Positions 40,771 to 49,995 are shown, counted from the first letter of the stretch. The stretch is 64,000 bases of DNA from Actinomycetota bacterium (GCA_005884115.1 VAXW01000005.1:806001-870000), one strand, 5' to 3'. Numbers and translations are program-made. Notes: generated by a model from the letters alone, not told the origin.

Positions 40771-43017
40771 GTGCGCCGCAGGGTCACGTTCAGCCGCAAC
40801 CTGACGCTGTCGCTATCGCGCACCTGCCGCTGCTATTGCAAGTACTGCGCCTTCGCGACCCACAAGGCGCACCTGTACGCGCCCGAGGAGGTCCTCGCGG
40901 TCCTCGACGGCGCCGCTCGCCGGCGGGTGAAGGAGCTGCTGGTCCTCACCGGCGAGCGCCCCGAGGTCAACGCAGAGGTGCGCGAGCGGCTGCGCTCCTA
41001 CGGGCACGCCGATTTCACCTCATATGTCGCTTGGGCTTGCGAGCGGGCGCTCGAGCGCGGTCTTCTGCCGCACACCAACCTCGGCGTGCTCTCGCGCGAG
41101 GAGCTCGTGCGGCTGCGCGAGGTGAGCGCCTCGCAGGGGCTCATGCTCGAGTCGGTATCCGAGCGCCTCATGAGCACCGTGCACGCGGGATCGCCCACCA
41201 AGCACCCCGCACGGCGCCTGCGGATGATCGAAGCCGCCGGCGAGCTCAAGATCCCGTTCACCAGCGGCGTCCTCGTCGGGATCGGCGAGAGCGAGCAGGA
41301 GCGTGTCGCCTCGCTCGAGGCGCTTGCAGAGGTGCACGCGCGCCACGGCCACATCCAGGAGCTGATCCTGCAGAACTTCGTCCCGCACCAGAGCTACTAC
41401 GGACGCGAGCCCGCGCAGATCGCCGACGATGCCGCCCGTCGATACTGGCGCACCGGGGTCGCCGATCAGCGCCCGAGCGAGCCGCTCCCGCCGTGGGCCA
41501 CACCCGTGAGCGTCGAGGACATGCGCCGTCTGATCGCCGAGGCGCGCCGCCTGATGCCCGACGTCGCGATCCAGATCCCGCCCAACCTCGCCGACTGGTG
41601 GGTCGAGCTCATCGCCGCCGGCGCGAGCGACCTCGGCGGGCTCAGCGCCAACGGCGACCACATCTCCCCCGAGCACCCATTCCCCTCGCCGCACCAGGTG
41701 CGCCGCCGGCTCCAGAGCGAGGGCTACGCGCTCACCGAGCGGCTGTGCGTGTACCCCCGCTACATCGACAGCCAGTGGATCGCGCCCGCGGTGCTCGACA
41801 CGATCAAGCGCAGCTACTGGAGCTTCATCCCGCGGCGCGGGTCGGGCCGCACCGACCCGCCGTCCCCGATCCGCACCGAGCTCGTCGCGCGCGCGATTCA
41901 GAAGGGCCGCGACGGGCGCGCGCTGAGCGCGCAGGAGCTCACGGCCATGTTCGCCGAGACGCGCCCCGAGGCGATCGAGGACATGCGCCAGGCGGCCGAC
42001 GAGCTGCGCGCCGAGCTCGCCGGTGAGCAGGTCACGTTCGTCATCAACCGCAACCTCAACGTCTCCAACGTGTGCATCGTCGGCTGCGCGTTCTGCGGCT
42101 TCGGCCAGGCCAAGCGCTCGCCCGACGCCTATGAACACTCGCGCGAGGAGTTCGTGCACCGCATCGGCGAGGCAGTGCGCTACGGCGTCACCGAGCTGTG
42201 CATCCAGTCCGGCATCCACCCCGACTGGACGCTCGAGGACTACCTCGGCTGGCTCGCCCTCGCGAAGGCGACGGCGCCAGAGCTGCACCTGCACGCATAC
42301 AGCCCCATGGAGATCGCGCACATGTGCGACATCTCGGGCCATCCGCCGCGCGAGGTCTTCGCTCGTCTGAAGCGCGCCGGCCTCGGCTCCACGCCGGGGA
42401 CCGCCGCCGAGGTTCTCCACGACGGCGTGCGCGAGCGCATCTCGCCCAACAAGCTCCCCGTCGCGCGCTGGGTCCAGATCATCGAGGCCTCGCACGCCAG
42501 CGGGCTACGCTCGAGCGCGACCGTCATGTTCGGCCACATCGAGGAGCCGTGGGAGCTGGCCGAGCACATGCGCGTGGTGCGCGAGCTGCAGGAACGCACC
42601 GGCGGCATCACCGAGTTCGTACCGCTCTCGTTCATCCCCTTCCAGACGCTGCTCGGCCGCACGCATGGGGTCGAGGAGATCTCGCGCGAGGAGAACCTCA
42701 AGCACACATCCGTCTTCCGTCTCGCGCTGGGGCGCACGGTGTCGAGCCTGCAGGCCTCGTGGGTGAAGATGGGCCTCGACGCCGCCACCGAGTCATTGCG
42801 CTGGGGGGTGAACGACCTCGGCGGCACGCTCATGGAGGAGTCCATCTCGAGGCTCGCCGGCTCATACCACGGCACGCGGCTCGAGCCAGAGCAGCTGGTC
42901 GCGGCGGCCCACCGCGCTGGGCGCCCCGCCGCCGAGCGCACGACGCTGTACGAGATACGGCGGCGCTTCCCGCTGCCAAGCGCCGGCGCGAACGCAGCTG
43001 CCGCCGTGGCGGCCTGA
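40771..43017 (+). CDS. fbiC: FO synthase, CofG-CofH fusion (FbiC)
   Basis: 748 residues with two radical-SAM halves. CofG: C19-x3-C23-x2-C26 (CRCYCKYCAF). CofH: C435-x3-C439-x2-C442 (CIVGCAFCGFGQ). Each half is followed by its SAM-binding and barrel segments. Together they make the deazaflavin FO from tyrosine and 5-amino-6-ribitylamino-uracil, the first step of F420 biosynthesis. The fusion is the actinobacterial form, here about 100 residues shorter than the mycobacterial one. TACACT ends 6 bases before the GTG at 40771, with no ribosome site. Other F420 genes follow within 7.5 kb. Confidence 0.96.
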   Translation: MRRRVTFSRNLTLSLSRTCRCYCKYCAFATHKAHLYAPEEVLAVLDGAARRRVKELLVLTGERPEVNAEVRERLRSYGHADFTSYVAWACERALERGLLPHTNLGVLSREELVRLREVSASQGLMLESVSERLMSTVHAGSPTKHPARRLRMIEAAGELKIPFTSGVLVGIGESEQERVASLEALAEVHARHGHIQELILQNFVPHQSYYGREPAQIADDAARRYWRTGVADQRPSEPLPPWATPVSVEDMRRLIAEARRLMPDVAIQIPPNLADWWVELIAAGASDLGGLSANGDHISPEHPFPSPHQVRRRLQSEGYALTERLCVYPRYIDSQWIAPAVLDTIKRSYWSFIPRRGSGRTDPPSPIRTELVARAIQKGRDGRALSAQELTAMFAETRPEAIEDMRQAADELRAELAGEQVTFVINRNLNVSNVCIVGCAFCGFGQAKRSPDAYEHSREEFVHRIGEAVRYGVTELCIQSGIHPDWTLEDYLGWLALAKATAPELHLHAYSPMEIAHMCDISGHPPREVFARLKRAGLGSTPGTAAEVLHDGVRERISPNKLPVARWVQIIEASHASGLRSSATVMFGHIEEPWELAEHMRVVRELQERTGGITEFVPLSFIPFQTLLGRTHGVEEISREENLKHTSVFRLALGRTVSSLQASWVKMGLDAATESLRWGVNDLGGTLMEESISRLAGSYHGTRLEPEQLVAAAHRAGRPAAERTTLYEIRRRFPLPSAGANAAAAVAA

Positions 43018-43070
43018 GCGATCGGGCGCCTGCCCGAGCGCTTGGCGGCCGCTCCCTGAGGAGCGTGCGC

Positions 43071-43841
43071 TCAGCGGAAGAGGTCCTCCTCGGGTGCGCG
43101 GCGAATGGCGGCCGCGCCCGGGCCGTCCTCGGCGGTCGTGAAGCGCTCGAGCCCCTCCACGAGCACGACCGGCTCGCGCGAGTCCTTCGCCCGCGCCAGG
43201 TCAGCGCAGGCGGCGGCCGCGTCCGCGATCGCGAGCCAAGTCGCGCGCAGCTTCAGGCCGTGGGGGTCGCTGCGCCCCCGCCAGTCGTCGAGCGGCTGCA
43301 TCCCCGCCAGGCCGATGGCGACGTCGAGCTGACCGTGGCGCCACGTGCGTCCGAAGCTGTCGGTGATCATCACCGCCGGGGCCGTACCCAGCCGCTCGCG
43401 CAGACCGCGGCGAATCCGCCGCGCCGAAGCGTCGGGATCCTTGGGCAGGAGCACGAGCTCCTCATCACCGGGAACGTTCGACGCGTCGACGCCAGCGTTC
43501 GCGCACACCCAGCCGTGATGCGTGCGGCAGATCAGCACGCCCCGCTCCGCGCGCAAGAGCTCGGCCGACTGCTCGAGCACGACCTCGATCTCGCGCGCGT
43601 CTTTCTCCGCTCCGCTGCCCGCCATCCGCGCCGCCAGCTCGCGCGCGCGCCGAGAAGGCCGAACATCGGCCAGCGACACGACCGCCCCCTCCGACTTCGA
43701 GACCGCCTTGTGCGCCACCGCGACCAGCGTCCCGTCGCCGATCGGCCGCTCGCCCGCCGCCGCCACGATCAGTTCCGCGAGGTCATCCCCCGCCCGCACC
43801 TCGGGCAGGCCCTCGAGGCCGTGCGCGCAAAGGCTCGCCAC
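43071..43841 (-). CDS. cofE: coenzyme F420-0:L-glutamate ligase
   Basis: 256 residues, CofE length without the C-terminal FMN domain found in mycobacterial FbiB. Signatures: GDGTLVAVAHKAVSKSEGAVV, VLICRTHHGWVCANAGVDASNVPGDEELVLLP, VMITDSFGRTWRHGQLDVAIGLAGMQPLDDWRG. It adds gamma-linked glutamates to F420-0 using GTP. The GTG at 43841 lies 7 bases after the cofC stop. The absent FMN-binding domain, needed to reduce dehydro-F420 in mycobacteria, must be supplied elsewhere. Confidence 0.94.
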   Translation of the reverse strand: MASLCAHGLEGLPEVRAGDDLAELIVAAAGERPIGDGTLVAVAHKAVSKSEGAVVSLADVRPSRRARELAARMAGSGAEKDAREIEVVLEQSAELLRAERGVLICRTHHGWVCANAGVDASNVPGDEELVLLPKDPDASARRIRRGLRERLGTAPAVMITDSFGRTWRHGQLDVAIGLAGMQPLDDWRGRSDPHGLKLRATWLAIADAAAACADLARAKDSREPVVLVEGLERFTTAEDGPGAAAIRRAPEEDLFR

Positions 43842-43848
43842 CGCCGAC

Positions 43849-44604
43849 CTAGCGGGCGGCTGCCTGGCTTGCCGCGGTGCGCGCCGGCACTCCGCTGCCG
43901 GTCGCGCGCGAGAGCAGAACGCGCGTGTGCTCCGCGCGGCCGCCGATCGCGCGCGCACGGCCGCCGCCGAGCCCCGCAGCCGGGCCCCCGAGAGAGGCCT
44001 CGAGCGCCGCGACCAGCGCCTCCAGGTCGGAGGCCGTGTCGATGTCGAGCTGCAACGAGGGCACGCGCACGAGGCGGTGGCGCACCCCGGCACGATGCGC
44101 AAGCTCGATGTGACGCTGGCAACTTCCGGGCCCGAATGAGGGCGCGATCGCGCGCGGGGGACAGAGCAGCAATCCGTTCGTACCAGTGCCGTGGCGATCG
44201 GGCACGATCACCACCTCGGCCTCGCCGCTCTCCCCGTCGCCTGTGCGCGTTAGCAGCGCGTCGAGCTCGGCCGCGTCGAGAGCGGGGCAGTCGCCCGGTA
44301 TGCACAGCACCCGCTGGGCACCTTGGGCGAGCGCGTGCTCGATCCCCGCCGCGACGGCCGCCGACTGTCCGAGTTCGTCCTTGTCCTCGAGCACCGCAGC
44401 GCCGCCCAGCTGCGCCCGCGGCAGCGAGCGCTCGCCGCTCACGACGATCGTGCGCTCGATCGCCTCGCAGCCCGCCAGCGCGAGGAGCACGTCGCTGACC
44501 ATCGCGCGCGCGAGCTCGCCGCGCAGCCGGTCCGGCAGCCCGGGAGCCAGGCGTGCCTTTGCGCGCTCGAAGCGCTTGACCGGGAGGATGGCCGCGGTGC
44601 GCAT
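43849..44604 (-). CDS. cofC: 2-phospholactate/PEP guanylyltransferase (CofC/FbiD)
   Basis: 251 residues. AAILPVKRFERAKARLAPGLP at the N-terminus and VVIVPDRHGTGTNGLLLCPP plus FGPGSCQRH later are characteristic. It activates phosphoenolpyruvate (actinobacteria) or 2-phospholactate with GTP, the donor for CofD. A Gly/Ala/Arg-rich 40-residue tail is unusual. First gene of a cofC-cofE pair. Confidence 0.92.
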   Translation of the reverse strand: MRTAAILPVKRFERAKARLAPGLPDRLRGELARAMVSDVLLALAGCEAIERTIVVSGERSLPRAQLGGAAVLEDKDELGQSAAVAAGIEHALAQGAQRVLCIPGDCPALDAAELDALLTRTGDGESGEAEVVIVPDRHGTGTNGLLLCPPRAIAPSFGPGSCQRHIELAHRAGVRHRLVRVPSLQLDIDTASDLEALVAALEASLGGPAAGLGGGRARAIGGRAEHTRVLLSRATGSGVPARTAASQAAAR

Positions 44605-44720
44605 CTGCTCGGCAGACGATAGTCGGCGCTTGGGGCTTGCGGCTGAAGGAGACAGGGGATTTGTGTTGCGCGCGCCGTCGGCGCGGCGACCAGCGGGCCC
44701 GCTTCAGCAAACGGCCTGCT

Positions 44721-45794
44721 TCACCACAGCAGGAGCATCATGCCCACGCCCACTCCCGGGCCGATCGTCACCATCAGCCCGCGCTCGCCCGGCTGCGGAC
44801 GGCGCCTTTTGATCGTCTCGTCGAGCACGTACAGGATCGCCGGCGTGCCGACGTTGCCGTGCTCGGCAAGCGTGCGCCAGCTGCACTCGACGTCGCCGTC
44901 AGAGAGTTCGAGCGCGCTCGCGACGTTCGTGATGATGCGGCGTCCCCCCGGATGCACGATCCAATGGTCGATGTCTGCGCGGCGCAGGCCGTTGTCGTTC
45001 AGGAACGAGTCCGCGACCGCCGGCACGCCCGCGCCGGCCAGGTCGGGCAGCTCGCGGTCGAGATGCAGGTAGCTGTCCTCCGGCGCCCACTTCAAGCTCA
45101 CCGCTCCCAGCGAGCTGCCGCCGAGCTGGTGGACTCGAGAGGCGAGGATCCTTGGGCCGCCGGCCCGTTGATCGTCGGACAGCAGCGCCGCAGCGCAGCC
45201 ATCGCCGAAGATCGCCGAGGCCACGATCTTGGCCCTCGAGTCGGCGGGCCTGGCGCGCGTGATCGTGCCGCTCATGCTCTCCGCGGCAACCACCAGAGCC
45301 TGGCGGCCGGGGTGCTCGGCCATCGCCTGCGCCGTCAGCCGCATCAGGGGCACGCCGCTCGCGCAGCCGACGCCCGTGACGTGGTACTTGTCGGTGGCTG
45401 GATCCATCCCGTAGTGCTCGACGAGACGGTGGGCCAGCGTTGGGCAGCCGAGCGAGTAGAGGCTCGAGGTGATCACCGTGCCGACGCTGTCAGGATCGAG
45501 CTCGAGCGCGTCGATCGCCTTGACCGACTGTCGCAGGAGCTCGTCCTCGATCCGCGTCGCGCGTCCCTCCAGGCTGCTGTTCATGAAGCTCTCGCTGAGG
45601 TCCAGGCCGCGGCGCTCCACCCCGGAGCGTTCGAAGATCCCTTCAGCGAAGGCATTGCCGGCGAGGCCCAGACGCTCGAGCACCTCCTGCTGGCTGAAGG
45701 TGGTCTCCCAACCACAGGCGGAGAGCGCCGCGATGCGAGGACGCGGGCGTCCCGCGCGCCCGCGCGCACGCGCAGTTCGTTCCGCGTGCAGCAT
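44721..45794 (-). CDS. type III polyketide synthase (chalcone/stilbene synthase family)
   Basis: 357 residues. The catalytic triad is in place: C144 (VTGVGCASGVPLMRL), H281 (DHWIVHPGGRRII) and N314 (LAEHGNVGTPAILYVL). The GPGVGVGMMLLLW C-terminus is the family's standard ending. It condenses malonyl-CoA units on an acyl-CoA starter to alkylpyrones, alkylresorcinols or similar. It sits inside the F420 gene region, divergent from the sulfotransferase-like gene, so a tailored lipid-polyketide is possible. The N-terminus before RIAALSACG is Arg-rich and the start may be slightly further in. Confidence 0.92.
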   Translation of the reverse strand: MLHAERTARARGRAGRPRPRIAALSACGWETTFSQQEVLERLGLAGNAFAEGIFERSGVERRGLDLSESFMNSSLEGRATRIEDELLRQSVKAIDALELDPDSVGTVITSSLYSLGCPTLAHRLVEHYGMDPATDKYHVTGVGCASGVPLMRLTAQAMAEHPGRQALVVAAESMSGTITRARPADSRAKIVASAIFGDGCAAALLSDDQRAGGPRILASRVHQLGGSSLGAVSLKWAPEDSYLHLDRELPDLAGAGVPAVADSFLNDNGLRRADIDHWIVHPGGRRIITNVASALELSDGDVECSWRTLAEHGNVGTPAILYVLDETIKRRRPQPGERGLMVTIGPGVGVGMMLLLW

Positions 45795-45829
45795 CGCACC
45801 CGAGCTCTCGCGTGGACTGGGTCTGACCG

Positions 45830-46639
45830 TTGCCGGCCCTGGAGTGCGAGTCGGCCTTCGCGGCAGCCGCTCCAGCTGAGGGTCTGACGAGATGGCAATG
45901 TAGGTTATCGCTCATAGCGGGCGCGACCCCCATAACGCTTATCGGTGCAGGGCTGCCACGGACCGGCACGCTGACCCAGAAATTCGCTCTCGAGGAGCTC
46001 GGGCTCGGCCCCTGCTACCACTGGGTCAACGTGATCGCCGACCTCGACCAGGTCGAGCTGTGGTGGCGCTCGCTCGACGGCGAGGACGCCTGGCGCGAGG
46101 CCTTCGAGGGCTTCACCTGCACCGTCGACTGGCCGGGCGGCTACTTCTACCGCGAGCTCGTCGAGGCCTACCCGGAGGCCAAGGTGCTGCTCAGCGTGCG
46201 CGACCCAGAGCCGTGGGAGCGCAGCTTCCGAGAGACGATCTGGGAGATGGGCTTCGGCCAGTCGCTGATGCCCCTGCTCGCGCGCGCGCGGGCAGAGGTC
46301 GATCCGAAGTGGCGGCGCTACCTGGCGCTCGTCGAGCGCATGTTCTGGGGGCCGCAGGGCACCTTCGCCGAAGGTCACCAGAGGCCCGAGCAGCTGATAG
46401 AGCAGATGCAGCGCCACAACCAGCAGGTCATACAGCTCGTCCCTGCCGAGCGGTTGCTCGTGTGGGAGGTGGGCGAAGGCTGGGAGCCGCTGTGCGACTT
46501 CCTCGGCGTCGCGGTCCCGAACAGCCCGCTGCCGCACGCAAACGATCGCGAGACTTTCCTCGAACGCGTCATCGACGGCGCTCTCGCCACGCTCAGCGCG
46601 TGGCGTGAGGCGCAGCCTCAGCCCCAGGCCGCGAGCTAG
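45830..46639 (+). CDS. sulfotransferase-family protein
   Basis: About 269 residues as drawn from a TTG, but similarity to the family starts near residue 34 (ITLIGAGLPRTGTLTQKFALEELG). PRTGT is the 5'-phosphosulfate loop. YHWVNVIAD, YFYRELVEAYPEAKVLLSVRDPEPWERSF (3'-phosphate site R and S) and a C-terminal EGWEPLCDFLGVAVP follow, the usual sulfotransferase tail. No ATG, GTG or TTG lies between 45830 and the conserved part; a TAGGTT hexamer at 45901 is 7 bases before an in-frame ATA, so a non-standard leaderless start is conceivable. A partner of the type III PKS by divergent placement. Confidence 0.75.
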   Translation: MPALECESAFAAAAPAEGLTRWQCRLSLIAGATPITLIGAGLPRTGTLTQKFALEELGLGPCYHWVNVIADLDQVELWWRSLDGEDAWREAFEGFTCTVDWPGGYFYRELVEAYPEAKVLLSVRDPEPWERSFRETIWEMGFGQSLMPLLARARAEVDPKWRRYLALVERMFWGPQGTFAEGHQRPEQLIEQMQRHNQQVIQLVPAERLLVWEVGEGWEPLCDFLGVAVPNSPLPHANDRETFLERVIDGALATLSAWREAQPQPQAAS

Positions 46640-47574
46640 CGCTTTCCCTTTCGCGCTGCCAGCTCGCGCGCGAACGCGAGCGTCTGGGCGGCGACGCGCG
46701 CGCGGCTTGGAGCGTCGTCCATACGCGTGTCGATCTGAAGCGCCGGCAGGTGGGGATCGGGCAGGGCTTCGTCGGCGACCATGCCGTCGAGCAGGCCCTC
46801 GTAGAAGCGCGCCACCCCGCCCGCGTCGCAGGGCAGCCGCGCGTACTTCATGAACGCGGCCGTGGGGCCCTTCAGCACCTCGCCGCCGACGATCGGGCTG
46901 ACGGCCACGACCGGCGCGTCGCAGCGCGCGAGCGCTTCGCGCAGCGCGGGCACCCCGAGCATGGGTCCTATCGAGGCCAGCGGGTTGGAGGGGCCGATGA
47001 AGACCACGCGCGCGGCCGCGATCGCCTCGAGCACCTCGCGGGTCGGCCGCGCCTGCTCGGCGCCGCGAAACTCGAGTCCTTCGACCGCCGGCTCTGCCTG
47101 CTCGCGGATCATGAACTCCTGGAACGAGTGCCAGCCGGAGCTCGTGCGCACGAACGTGCGCAGCCGCTCGTCGCACGCCGGCAGCACCCGTGCCCGAACC
47201 CCGATGGCGGCGTTCAGCCGCGCGAGCGCCGCCGTGGCTGTGGCGCCCTCAGCGACCAGCCGGGCGCGCTCCAGGCACCACGCGAGGTCGCGGTCGCCGA
47301 GGTTGAACCAAACCTCCACGCCGAGCGCGCGCAGGGCGTCCATGACGGCGAACGTGTCGCCCGCCAGGCCCCAGCCGCGAGGGTCGATGAGGTCGGCAAG
47401 CCAGAAGGAGACGAGGTCGGGGTCGGGCGAGACGTGCGCGCCGTAGATCTCGATGTCATCGCCCGGGTTGGCGATCGCCGCGAGCCGCTCGGGCTCGACG
47501 ACGTCTGCCATCCCCCGGACGAGCTTGGCGCCGCCGGTGCCGCCGGCGAGCACGACGACGTCCTCGCCGCTCAC
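46636..47574 (-). CDS. cofD: 2-phospho-L-lactate transferase-type enzyme (CofD/FbiA)
   Basis: 312 residues. VVVLAGGTGGAKLVRGMADVV opens the protein; NPGDDIEIYGAHVSPDPDLVSFWLADL, GWGLAGDTFAVMDALRALG, WFNLGDRDLAWCLERARLV and VVFIGPSNPLASIGPMLGVPALREAL are CofD signatures. It transfers the phosphoenolpyruvyl or phospholactyl group to FO. The GTG at 47574 overlaps the reductase stop (GTGA). The last codons overlap the 3' end of the sulfotransferase-like gene on the other strand. Confidence 0.95.
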   Translation of the reverse strand: MSGEDVVVLAGGTGGAKLVRGMADVVEPERLAAIANPGDDIEIYGAHVSPDPDLVSFWLADLIDPRGWGLAGDTFAVMDALRALGVEVWFNLGDRDLAWCLERARLVAEGATATAALARLNAAIGVRARVLPACDERLRTFVRTSSGWHSFQEFMIREQAEPAVEGLEFRGAEQARPTREVLEAIAAARVVFIGPSNPLASIGPMLGVPALREALARCDAPVVAVSPIVGGEVLKGPTAAFMKYARLPCDAGGVARFYEGLLDGMVADEALPDPHLPALQIDTRMDDAPSRARVAAQTLAFARELAARKGKR

Positions 47575-48266
47575 TCCCAGATGCCGTCGCGCAGGTCCGT
47601 GAGGCGGATCCCCGCGTGGATCTTGTAGCGGCCGTTGACCGCGATCAGCAGCGCCGTCAATGACTCGGTGATTCGCGCCATCTCCAGGCGCCCGCAGTCC
47701 ACGCAGCGAAGGCCCTCGATGCGCTGGATGAGCAGCGCCGCCTCGCGCTTGTCCTCGCGCGAGTCGCCGCACAGCAGCACGTCCTGCGCCAGCGGGTGCT
47801 CGAGGTCGGTCAGCGAGGCCGCGCTGACGGTGTGCAGGCCGGCCACCACGCGCACTCCGTCGGGCACCATCTCCTTGGCCTGCTCCGCGGCCGAGCCCTG
47901 CCAGACGCCGAGCATGCGCGTCGCCTTCCCGTTGACCGCCGCCGCAAGCGGCACGCTCGCGTCGATCAGCAGCTTCCCAGGCTCGAGCGCGTCCGCCAGG
48001 TCGGTGAGCGTCTCGCTCTGGTTGCGAAAGGGAACGCTCAAGATCACCGTCTCCGCGGCGCGCGCCGCGCCGGCGTTGTCGTGCGCCGAGAAGGAGCCCT
48101 CGGGCACCGCTTCCAGCGCGCGCTCGACGACCGCCTGCGCGCGCGAAAGAACGCGCGAGCCGATCGCGACCGGCACCCCCGCCAGCCCGAGCCGCAGGGC
48201 CACTCCGAAGCCGAGGGAGCCCGACGCGCCGATCACGGCCACGGGCGTGGTGGACGAGGATCGCAC
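47571..48266 (-). CDS. npdG: F420-dependent NADP reductase (Fno/NpdG)
   Basis: 231 residues. VAVIGASGSLGFGVALRLGLAGVPVAIGSR binds NADP, HDNAGAARAAETVILSVPF follows, and VPDGVRVVAGLHTVSAASLTDLEHPLAQDVLLCGD lies in the middle of the family's pattern. It moves hydride between F420 and NADP. A TATACT element lies about 9 bases before the GTG at 48266 in a very short divergent promoter shared with the SDR gene. Translationally coupled to cofD. Confidence 0.92.
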   Translation of the reverse strand: MRSSSTTPVAVIGASGSLGFGVALRLGLAGVPVAIGSRVLSRAQAVVERALEAVPEGSFSAHDNAGAARAAETVILSVPFRNQSETLTDLADALEPGKLLIDASVPLAAAVNGKATRMLGVWQGSAAEQAKEMVPDGVRVVAGLHTVSAASLTDLEHPLAQDVLLCGDSREDKREAALLIQRIEGLRCVDCGRLEMARITESLTALLIAVNGRYKIHAGIRLTDLRDGIWE

Positions 48267-48292
48267 GCCGGGGCGAGTATAGGCTTCGACGC

Positions 48293-49042
48293 GTGCGCCT
48301 CGACGGAAAGACAGCGCTCGTGACCGGCGGCGCGTCGGGCATCGGCGCCGCCACGGCCCGGCGCCTGGCCGCCGAGGGTGCGCGCGTCGCCGTCGCCGAC
48401 CTCAACGAGCCGGGCGCGCGCGAGGTGGCGGGCGAGCTCGATGGCTTCGCCTGCGCGATGGACGTCGCGGACCCCAGCTCGGTGCGCGAGGGCGTGCGCG
48501 CGGCGGCCGCGGAGCTGGGCGCGATCGACGTGCTCGTCAACAACGCCGGCAGCGACCGCTTCTCATACTTCGTCAACAGCGACGAGTCGCTGTGGGAGTT
48601 CGTCCTCGGCGTCAACCTGCGCGGCGTGCTCGCCGTGACCCACGCCGTCCTGCCCAGCATGCAGGAGCGCCGCACGGGCTCGATCGTCAACGTCGCCAGC
48701 GAGGCGGGCCGCGTGGGCTCGCAGGGCTCCGCCGTGTACTCGGCGGCGAAGGCCGGCGTGATCGGCTTCACGAAGGCGATCGCGCGCGAGAGCGCGCGCT
48801 ACCGCGTGCGCTGCAACGCCGTCGCACCAGGGCCGATCGAGACGCCGCTGCTCAACGCCGCGCCGGCGATGCTCGGCGAGCTGGGCGAGCGCCTGAAGGC
48901 GGCGATGGTCAACTCCACCGCGCTGGGCCGCTCGGGAGAGCCCGAGGAGGTCGCCGCCGCGATCGCCTTCCTCGCCGGCGAGGATGCCTCGTATGTCACC
49001 GGCCAGACGCTGAACGTCAGCGGCGGTCTCTCGATGTGGTGA
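48293..49042 (+). CDS. short-chain dehydrogenase/reductase
   Basis: 249 residues, classical SDR. VTGGASGIGAATARRLA (cofactor glycines), DVLVNNAG, SIVNVASEAG (catalytic Ser region), YSAAKAGVIGFTKAIA (YxxxK) and ASYVTGQTLNVSGGLSMW at the end. The D in VAVADLN suggests NAD preference. The GTG at 48293 has TAGGCT 7 bases upstream. Co-transcribed with the HMG-CoA-lyase-family gene (GTGA overlap), pointing to acyl-CoA metabolism (for example 3-hydroxyacyl-CoA oxidation). Confidence 0.93.
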   Translation: MRLDGKTALVTGGASGIGAATARRLAAEGARVAVADLNEPGAREVAGELDGFACAMDVADPSSVREGVRAAAAELGAIDVLVNNAGSDRFSYFVNSDESLWEFVLGVNLRGVLAVTHAVLPSMQERRTGSIVNVASEAGRVGSQGSAVYSAAKAGVIGFTKAIARESARYRVRCNAVAPGPIETPLLNAAPAMLGELGERLKAAMVNSTALGRSGEPEEVAAAIAFLAGEDASYVTGQTLNVSGGLSMW

Positions 49043-49995
49043 GCGTGAGCGGCATGTCTGCGCAGCCGCCCGCCGATCGCGCCGCGCTGCCCAAGAGCGT
49101 GCGAATTAGAGAGGTCGGGCCGCGCGACGGCTTTCAAAACGAGCCCGAGATCATCCCCACCGAGCGCAAGGTCGAGCTCATAAACGCGCTCGCGCGCACC
49201 GGCCTGCGTCGCATCGAGGTCACGAGCTTCGTGCGCGCCGACGTGATACCCCAGCTCGCAGACGCCGCCGAGGTGCTCGCGCGCATCGACGTGCCCGAGC
49301 ACGTCTCCGTGAGCGTTCTCATTCCCAACGAGCGCGGCCTCGAGGCCGCGCTCGAGCAGCGCGCGAAGATCGACGAGGTCAACGTCTTCCTGTCGGCATC
49401 CGAGACGCACAACAAGAAGAACGTCAACCGCACCATCGCCCAGTCGCTCGCCGCGCTCGAGCGGGTGCTGGCGCGAGCGCGCGAAGAGGGGCTGCGCTGC
49501 GAGGGCGTGATCTCGACCTCCTTCGGCTGCCCCTACGAGGGCCACGTCCCGTCCGAGAGGGTGCTCGAGATCGCCGCGCGGCTTTCCGCCGCGGGCGCCG
49601 AGGAGGTGGGCTTCGGCGACACCACCGGGATGGCCAACCCGCGGGGGGTGCGCACCTTCTTCGAGCAGGCCCGCTCGACCCTGCCGCGAGAGCTCGAGCT
49701 GACGGCGCACTTTCACAACACGCGTGGAGCCGGCCTCGCGAACGTGCTCGCCGCGCTCGAGGCCGGCATCGAGAGCTTCGAGTCGAGCTTCGGAGAGCTC
49801 GGCGGCTGCCCCGTGCCGCCGGGAGCGACCGGCAACATCGCCACCGAGGACCTCGTCTCGATGCTGCACGAGATGGGCATCGACACAGGAATCGACCTGC
49901 CCGCGCTGCTCGCGTGTGCGCGCGCGGTGCAAGAAGCGCTGGGGCGGCCGCTCGGCAGCCACACGCTCGTCGCCGGCCCCGTCAGCTGGGACTGA
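49039..49995 (+). CDS. hydroxymethylglutaryl-CoA lyase family protein
   Basis: About 318 residues. The DRE-TIM barrel is evident: SVRIREVGPRDGFQNEPEIIPTERKVELINALARTGLRRIEVTSFV (R and D of GPRDG are catalytic), VSVLIPNERGLEAAL, ASETHNKKNVNRT, GVISTSFGCPYEGHVP, EEVGFGDTTGMANP, ELTAHFHNTRG (metal His pair) and ESSFGELGGCPVPPGATGNIATEDLVSML with the flexible-loop Cys. It cleaves HMG-CoA or a related 3-hydroxyacyl-CoA. The GTG at 49039 overlaps the SDR stop; an ATG at 49054 is an alternative. Confidence 0.92.
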   Translation: MSVSGMSAQPPADRAALPKSVRIREVGPRDGFQNEPEIIPTERKVELINALARTGLRRIEVTSFVRADVIPQLADAAEVLARIDVPEHVSVSVLIPNERGLEAALEQRAKIDEVNVFLSASETHNKKNVNRTIAQSLAALERVLARAREEGLRCEGVISTSFGCPYEGHVPSERVLEIAARLSAAGAEEVGFGDTTGMANPRGVRTFFEQARSTLPRELELTAHFHNTRGAGLANVLAALEAGIESFESSFGELGGCPVPPGATGNIATEDLVSMLHEMGIDTGIDLPALLACARAVQEALGRPLGSHTLVAGPVSWD

